Source: Acidiphilium acidophilum
GTDB taxonomy: Bacteria > Pseudomonadota > Alphaproteobacteria > Acetobacterales > Acetobacteraceae
Length of the DNA stretch: 64,000 bases
Assembly: GCF_033842475.1 (NCBI RefSeq)
Contig: NZ_JAWXYB010000018.1
Location: 2,897,501 to 2,961,500, forward strand
Direction of reading: 5' to 3'
Below, one piece after another: positions 59,810-64,000 of this stretch (position 1 is the stretch's first letter; each line of letters opens with the position of its first letter). Under the pieces are notes generated by a model. That model did no database searches, had not been told where the DNA came from, and was given only the letters and a program-made list of their open reading frames with translations. The translations under genes were made by a program, and so were the position numbers.

Positions 59810-60802
59810 TCACCGTGGGGTCTGGGGCGGTGGCGGCCCGCCGCGCAGGACCACCGCCGGGTTGTTCTTCAGCGTTTCCGACAATTCATTGAGATTCGAC
59901 GATGCCTGATCGAGATTCCGTAAAATCGGGATCATCTGGCGATTCAGGTTGGCGGTGGTCTGGTTGGCATCGGCGATGGTCGCCTGCGTCTGCGCCAGAA
60001 GTTTCGGCATCGCCGCCGTTGCCTGCGCCAATGCCGCACTGGTCTGGTCGAGCTTGGTCAGGATGTCGCGCGTCTGCGCCCCGTCCGCGAGGTTGCGGAT
60101 CGAGGCGGTCGTCGCCGGAAGATCGGCCTTGCCCACCTGCGTCTTCAACTCGCCGAGCAGCGCATTGGCGTTGGCGATCGCCTGATGGGCATCCCCGGTC
60201 GTGATTTCCTCGTTCAGCGTGTTGATCATCGAGGTGAGCAGCTTCACCGTGCTGTCGAATTTCACCCCGCTCATATTGGTCAGAAACGTCTGCACCGCAT
60301 CCTGCACCTGGGTCAGCGTGCTCGGGATCGAAGGGATCACCAGCGTGCGGGGATGCCACGGCACCGCCTGCACCGGATGGGTTTTGGGATTGACGAAGCT
60401 GAGTTCCAGATACGCAAGCCCGGTAATCCCCTGCGGGGCCACCTGCACCCGCAGCCCATGCGCGATCGCCCCGGCGAAATTGGAATCCGGCCCCAGCTTG
60501 CGCGGATCGACCCGGAACCGCACCACGACCTGATGATAGATCGGCTGAACCAGATCCTTCGGGTTCGCCGGCGGATATTCCGCCGAAACCAGCCCGATAT
60601 CCGTGACTTTCCCGATCGTGACACCCCGGAACTTCACGGTCGAGCCGATATCCAGCCCCTGCACCGATTCCGAAAAATACGATTCATATTCCACGCCCGA
60701 GCGGAACGCATTGCCCGAAAGCACGAAAATCATCGCGATCAGCACGACGATTCCGGCCAGCACGAACAGCCCGGTGCGCAGCGCCGCGCCCTTGCCTTCC
60801 AT
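59810..60802 (-). CDS. MlaD family (MCE domain) protein
   Basis: 330 residues: one N-terminal transmembrane helix (about 9-29, LFVLAGIVVLIAMIFVL), an MCE domain (about 37-135, GLDIGSTVKFRGVTIGKVTDI, then VQVAPQGITGLAYLEL) and a long helical C-terminal part (about 165-310) with many Gln/Leu/Asn repeats. It would form a hexameric periplasmic channel for phospholipids. The ATG at 60802 overlaps the ATPase stop (TGATG). C-terminal region is longer than E. coli MlaD, more like PqiB-type or alphaproteobacterial MCE proteins. Confidence 0.9.
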   Translation of the reverse strand: MEGKGAALRTGLFVLAGIVVLIAMIFVLSGNAFRSGVEYESYFSESVQGLDIGSTVKFRGVTIGKVTDIGLVSAEYPPANPKDLVQPIYHQVVVRFRVDPRKLGPDSNFAGAIAHGLRVQVAPQGITGLAYLELSFVNPKTHPVQAVPWHPRTLVIPSIPSTLTQVQDAVQTFLTNMSGVKFDSTVKLLTSMINTLNEEITTGDAHQAIANANALLGELKTQVGKADLPATTASIRNLADGAQTRDILTKLDQTSAALAQATAAMPKLLAQTQATIADANQTTANLNRQMIPILRNLDQASSNLNELSETLKNNPAVVLRGGPPPPQTPR

Positions 60803-61584
60803 CAGCGAAGTTCCTTCTGAACGTCCATGCTCTCCGCATCCCGGTTGAAAAACGCGCGCACCGTGGGGTGATCGCTCGATTGCTGCAAGTCGCGCGGCGT
60901 CCCCAGCGCGATCATGCCCCGCGCCGTGCGGTCGAGCATGACACACCGGTCCGCGATCGCGAAAATCGACATCAGCTCATGGGTCACCACCACGAAGGTG
61001 CAGCCCAGCGCCGCCCGCAAGTCCAGGATCAGCCGATCCAGCCCCGCGCCGGTGATCGGGTCGAGCCCCGCCGAGGGTTCATCGAGAATCAGGATCGGCG
61101 GGTCGAGCGCCAGCGCCCGCGCAATCGCCGCCCGCTTCGCCATCCCGCCCGAAATCTCGGACGGCAGCAGATTGACCGCCTCGCCGAGCCCGACCAGCGC
61201 CAGCTTGATCCGCGCGATCTCGGCCCGCGCCCGCGCCGGCAGGTCGGTGAACATTCTCAAGGGCAGCATCACGTTCTCCAGCAGCGTCATCGAGCCGAAC
61301 AGCGCGCCGGATTGAAACATCACCCCGATCTCGCGGCGGACCGCGCGCACCTCGCTCACCACGTCATGCCCGCCCACCGAAATCCGCCCGCTGGTCGGCG
61401 TCAGCAGCCCGATCATCTGTTTGAGCAGCGTCGATTTGCCGCAGCCCGACCCGCCGAGCACCACGAACACCTCGCCTTCCGCCACGCTGAACGTCACGTC
61501 CTGGAAAATCACCCGCCCGCCGAAACTCTGCCCGGCATGATCGACCTCGATCGCGTTGATGCGTCCGCCCGCGTCCGCGCTCAC
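60802..61584 (-). CDS. ABC transporter ATP-binding protein, MlaF type
   Basis: 260 residues. Walker A GGSGCGKS is at 44-51, signature SEISGGMAKRAAIARAL, Walker B LILDEPSAGLDP, and VVVTHEL for the switch histidine. The SGGM signature is that of MlaF. The GTG start at 61584 overlaps the permease stop as GTGA. Drives the lipid transporter with the permease and MlaD-like protein. Confidence 0.92.
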   Translation of the reverse strand: MSADAGGRINAIEVDHAGQSFGGRVIFQDVTFSVAEGEVFVVLGGSGCGKSTLLKQMIGLLTPTSGRISVGGHDVVSEVRAVRREIGVMFQSGALFGSMTLLENVMLPLRMFTDLPARARAEIARIKLALVGLGEAVNLLPSEISGGMAKRAAIARALALDPPILILDEPSAGLDPITGAGLDRLILDLRAALGCTFVVVTHELMSIFAIADRCVMLDRTARGMIALGTPRDLQQSSDHPTVRAFFNRDAESMDVQKELR

Positions 61585-62669
61585 AGGCCCAGCCGATAGA
61601 AAATCACCGCGAACAGCCCATCGAGCAAAATCGTCACCACGATCCCGCCCACCACCGCCGAGGTTGCCGCCTCGCCCACCGCGCGCGGCCCGCCGCCCGC
61701 CGTCAACCCCGCCCGGCACCCGATCAGCCCGATCGCCGCACCGAACACCACCGCCTTGAACAGCCCGAGCAACAAATCCTCCGGCCCGGTCGCGAGCTGG
61801 ATCTGATGCAGGATCGCGGCGGGCGGAAACCCGAGGATCATCATCACGAACCCCATCCCGATCACGCCGGAAATATCGATCCCGATCGCCAGCGCCGGCA
61901 TCACGACCATCGCCGCCGCCATGCGGGGGATCACCAGCATGGTCTCGGCATCGATCCCCATGGTGGTCAGCGCCGCGACCTCCTCATTGACCACCATGGT
62001 CCCGAGTTCCGCCGCGAAGGCCGAGCCAGTGCGACCCGCCAGGATCACCGCCGCCAGCAACGGCCCCAACTCGCGGAACAGCGAGAGCGAAACCAGCGCC
62101 GCGACATAGATATCCGCGCCGAACTGGCGCATCGGAATCGCGGACTGGAACGCGAGGATCATCCCGATCAGGAACCCCATCATCCCCACCAGCGGCATGG
62201 CCTGAATGCCCGCCCGCTCGGTCAGCCGGAAAAAATCGCCGCCGCGCAGAAACCGCACTTTCCCCGGCAATCCGAGCGTCGCCAGAATCGTCTCGCCGAA
62301 AAACGTCACGCGAACGATGAAGGTCCGCCAGAGGCTGCCGCGCACAACCGTCCGCGCCGGCACCTTCACGGTCGCCCCATCCGGCACTGCCTCGCGCAGC
62401 CGCGTCATCAAAGCCTCGGGCCGTTCGGCCAATCCGCGCCACTCGGTGGTACCCTGATGATCCCGCTCCAGCTTGAGCAGCAGCGCCGCGCCGGACGTAT
62501 CGACCAGATCCGCCCCGCCGAGATCGATCGCGAGCCCTCCATCCGCCCGCCGTGCCGCATCCACCGCCCGGGTCCACACCGGCGCCAGCGAGGTCGCGGT
62601 GAGCGGACCGCCGAGCGTGATCACGGTCCCCGCCCCGTCACGCGCAACATCCAGCCTCGCCGCTACCAT
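61581..62669 (-). CDS. MlaE-type permease with N-terminal STAS-like region
   Basis: 362 residues. The first about 100 residues are a STAS-like domain (VITLGGPLTATSLAP, LAIDLGGADLVDTSGAALLLKL), after which the MlaE permease begins (FFGETILATLGLP) with five membrane spans, including GFLIGMILAFQSAIPMRQFGADIYVAALV and the conserved RTGSAFAAELGTM. The STAS part could take the role of MlaB, which is a separate protein in E. coli. The ATG at 62669 overlaps the terC stop by 7 bp. Confidence 0.9.
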   Translation of the reverse strand: MVAARLDVARDGAGTVITLGGPLTATSLAPVWTRAVDAARRADGGLAIDLGGADLVDTSGAALLLKLERDHQGTTEWRGLAERPEALMTRLREAVPDGATVKVPARTVVRGSLWRTFIVRVTFFGETILATLGLPGKVRFLRGGDFFRLTERAGIQAMPLVGMMGFLIGMILAFQSAIPMRQFGADIYVAALVSLSLFRELGPLLAAVILAGRTGSAFAAELGTMVVNEEVAALTTMGIDAETMLVIPRMAAAMVVMPALAIGIDISGVIGMGFVMMILGFPPAAILHQIQLATGPEDLLLGLFKAVVFGAAIGLIGCRAGLTAGGGPRAVGEAATSAVVGGIVVTILLDGLFAVIFYRLGL

Positions 62670-63280
62670 TTCAGCCACCCCGGCACGTGATAGCCAAAAT
62701 GCGTCGCAACCTGCAGGCCTCCGGCATGGATCATCGTCAGCGCCACATATAGGACGATCGCCAGCCCGATCCAGACGAGCCACCGATGCCGCGTCAGCAG
62801 CTTCGCCACGAGATTGGCGGCCAGCCCCATCAGCGCCACCGAAAACACCAGCCCCGCCGCGAGCAACGCCGGATGATCCCGTGCCGCCCCCGCCACCGCC
62901 AGCACATTGTCCAGACTCATCGACAGATCGGCGGCAATGATCCGGATCGCGGCATCCCGCAATTTGCCCGCCGCCGGTACCGCACCCTCGGCCAGCGGCG
63001 CGCGGCGGAACTCCCGCCACGATTTCCACACCACGTAGAGCAGCAATATCCCGCCCGCGAGGGTCAGCCCGATCACCGCCATCAGCCGCAGCGCGACCAG
63101 CGCGAGCCCGATCCGAAGGACCGTCGCCGCCCCGACCCCGATCAGGATCGCCTGCTTCTGCTGCGCCTTCGGCAGCCGCGCGACCGCGAGCCCGATCACG
63201 ATCGCATTGTCCCCGGCCAGCACGAGGTCGATCATCAGCACCTGCGCCAGCACGATGAAATCAGCAACGGCCATGTTCAT
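62663..63280 (-). CDS. TerC family membrane protein (YjbE type)
   Basis: 205 residues and about seven hydrophobic segments. Typical acidic motifs are LMIDLVLAGDNAIVIGLA near the start and ADLSMSLDNVLAVAGA in the second half, where paired Asp residues lie in the membrane. TerC proteins are associated with metal, especially manganese, efflux and tellurite resistance. First gene of the cluster that continues into the Mla-type operon, although a functional link is not evident. Confidence 0.88.
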   Translation of the reverse strand: MNMAVADFIVLAQVLMIDLVLAGDNAIVIGLAVARLPKAQQKQAILIGVGAATVLRIGLALVALRLMAVIGLTLAGGILLLYVVWKSWREFRRAPLAEGAVPAAGKLRDAAIRIIAADLSMSLDNVLAVAGAARDHPALLAAGLVFSVALMGLAANLVAKLLTRHRWLVWIGLAIVLYVALTMIHAGGLQVATHFGYHVPGWLKW

Positions 63281-63368
63281 CGCGCGTCGTTCGGGGTTGC
63301 ACCGGATATTGTCAATCGCGCCGCTGTGATCCCTCGCGCGGCCGTGTCAGGCCAGACCCCGCCTTCGT

Positions 63369-64000
63369 TCAAAACAGAACCGCCTGACGATCCCTCATCC
63401 CGGCGATTTCCGCCTCGTCATACCCCAGTTCCACCAGCACATCGCGCGTATCCGCCCCCGGCTGCGGCACATCCCGCCGCGCGCCGGGCCGCTCGCCATC
63501 CATGCTGATCGGCAAGCCCGGCAGGCCGATCTTCCGGCCATCCGGCAGGCTGACTTCAACGAGCCCGCCCGATTGCCGCAGATGCGGGTCCTCGAACAGA
63601 TCCGCCGGCCGGGCAATCGGCGCGAAAGGCAGGCCGAGCCGCTCGCAGCGCGCCGCGAGATCCGCCGTGCCGAACCGCCCGAACGCCTCGGCGATCACTT
63701 TCAGCGTGCGGGGCCGCGCCGCGCGCCGTTCCGCCTGGGTCCGCAGCGTCGGGTCGGAGGCAAGTTCCACCAGCCCGAATTCCGCGCACAGCACCTGCCA
63801 CTGGGTATCGGTCACCACGCCGATGAAAATCTGCCCGCCATCGGCGGTCGCGAAAATATCATAGACCGGCCACGCCACGTCCCGCGCGCTCATCGGCGGC
63901 GGCGCGGTGCCGGTTATCGCGGCCTGCGCCATGTGCTGGGCCATCAGCATCGCCACGCTCTCGAACAGGCCGGACTGCACGAGCTGCCCGCGCCCGGTGC
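63369..64000 (-). CDS. CoA transferase, CaiB/BaiF family (family III), truncated by window end
   Basis: At least 210 residues of the C-terminal half, open at the right end of the window. Typical features are QSGLFESVAMLM, VYDIFATADGGQIFIGV and GLPFAPIARPADLFEDPHLR with the end DTRDVLVELGYDEAEIAGM. The catalytic Asp is expected in the missing part. It transfers CoA between carboxylic acids; the substrates cannot be judged. Confidence 0.87.
   Translation of the reverse strand, partial: TGRGQLVQSGLFESVAMLMAQHMAQAAITGTAPPPMSARDVAWPVYDIFATADGGQIFIGVVTDTQWQVLCAEFGLVELASDPTLRTQAERRAARPRTLKVIAEAFGRFGTADLAARCERLGLPFAPIARPADLFEDPHLRQSGGLVEVSLPDGRKIGLPGLPISMDGERPGARRDVPQPGADTRDVLVELGYDEAEIAGMRDRQAVLF

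Overview
The window is GC-rich, densely coding DNA of an alphaproteobacterium. The gene orders ffh-rpsP-rimM-trmD-rplS and purQ-purL-bolA-grxD, the glutamate decarboxylase, the hopping mercury and IS modules and the protein style together suggest an acidophilic Acetobacteraceae member (Acidiphilium/Acidocella type). That placement is inference from gene content; there is no rRNA in the window.

Layout. 0-6.4 kb: a partial unknown gene coupled to a SelD-type FAD oxidoreductase, fliM, a PcaF-like thiolase, a Wzm/Wzt-type polysaccharide exporter and a SlyB-like lipoprotein. 6.6-13.7 kb: lytic transglycosylase with SPOR tail, folD-yggT, a formate/nitrite transporter, tRNA-Ala(CGC), rsmB, gadB and a small XRE regulator. 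13.9-20.8 kb: leuCDB, then the rplS-trmD-rimM-rpsP-ffh translation/SRP block, separated by a cluster of extragenic palindromes. 20.9-26.6 kb: a 1120-residue GAF-PAS-GGDEF-EAL protein with a degenerate GGDEF site, an aldo/keto reductase, and a glycosyltransferase whose real start is unclear. 26.7-30.9 kb: purQ-purL-bolA-grxD and a hicAB toxin-antitoxin pair.

31.0-34.4 kb is a mercury-resistance locus: merR diverges from merA, and merA is followed not by merT/merP but by a periplasmic CGSC thioredoxin-like protein and a small membrane protein with a Cys-Cys pair. 34.6-46.3 kb is bounded by two nearly identical 2116-bp insertion sequences in opposite orientation. Each has its own 4-bp target duplication (CTAA, CTAG), so they are independent insertions and not a composite transposon. 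Between them lie rlmN, an IalB-like protein, an FkbM methyltransferase, a PRC-barrel protein, an MFS transporter and a glycogen-debranching-type enzyme.

46.5-54.6 kb holds rpmB, a YbjN protein, proC and a group of four transglutaminase-fold genes, one fused to a DUF2126 putative amidoligase. This is the best candidate in the window for a poorly described peptide-modifying system. 54.7-59.1 kb has a nucleoside hydrolase coupled to AMP nucleosidase, an aliphatic amidase and a glutathione transferase. 59.2-63.3 kb is an Mla-type lipid transport operon (mlaE with N-terminal STAS-like region, mlaF, mlaD, auxiliary lipoprotein) behind a TerC-family gene. The window ends inside a CoA-transferase gene.

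A 116-bp element made of two A/T-tract palindromes occurs complete twice (34431-34546, 54591-54706), truncated once (30224) and possibly as a decayed copy (15067). It looks like a MITE-like repeat family.
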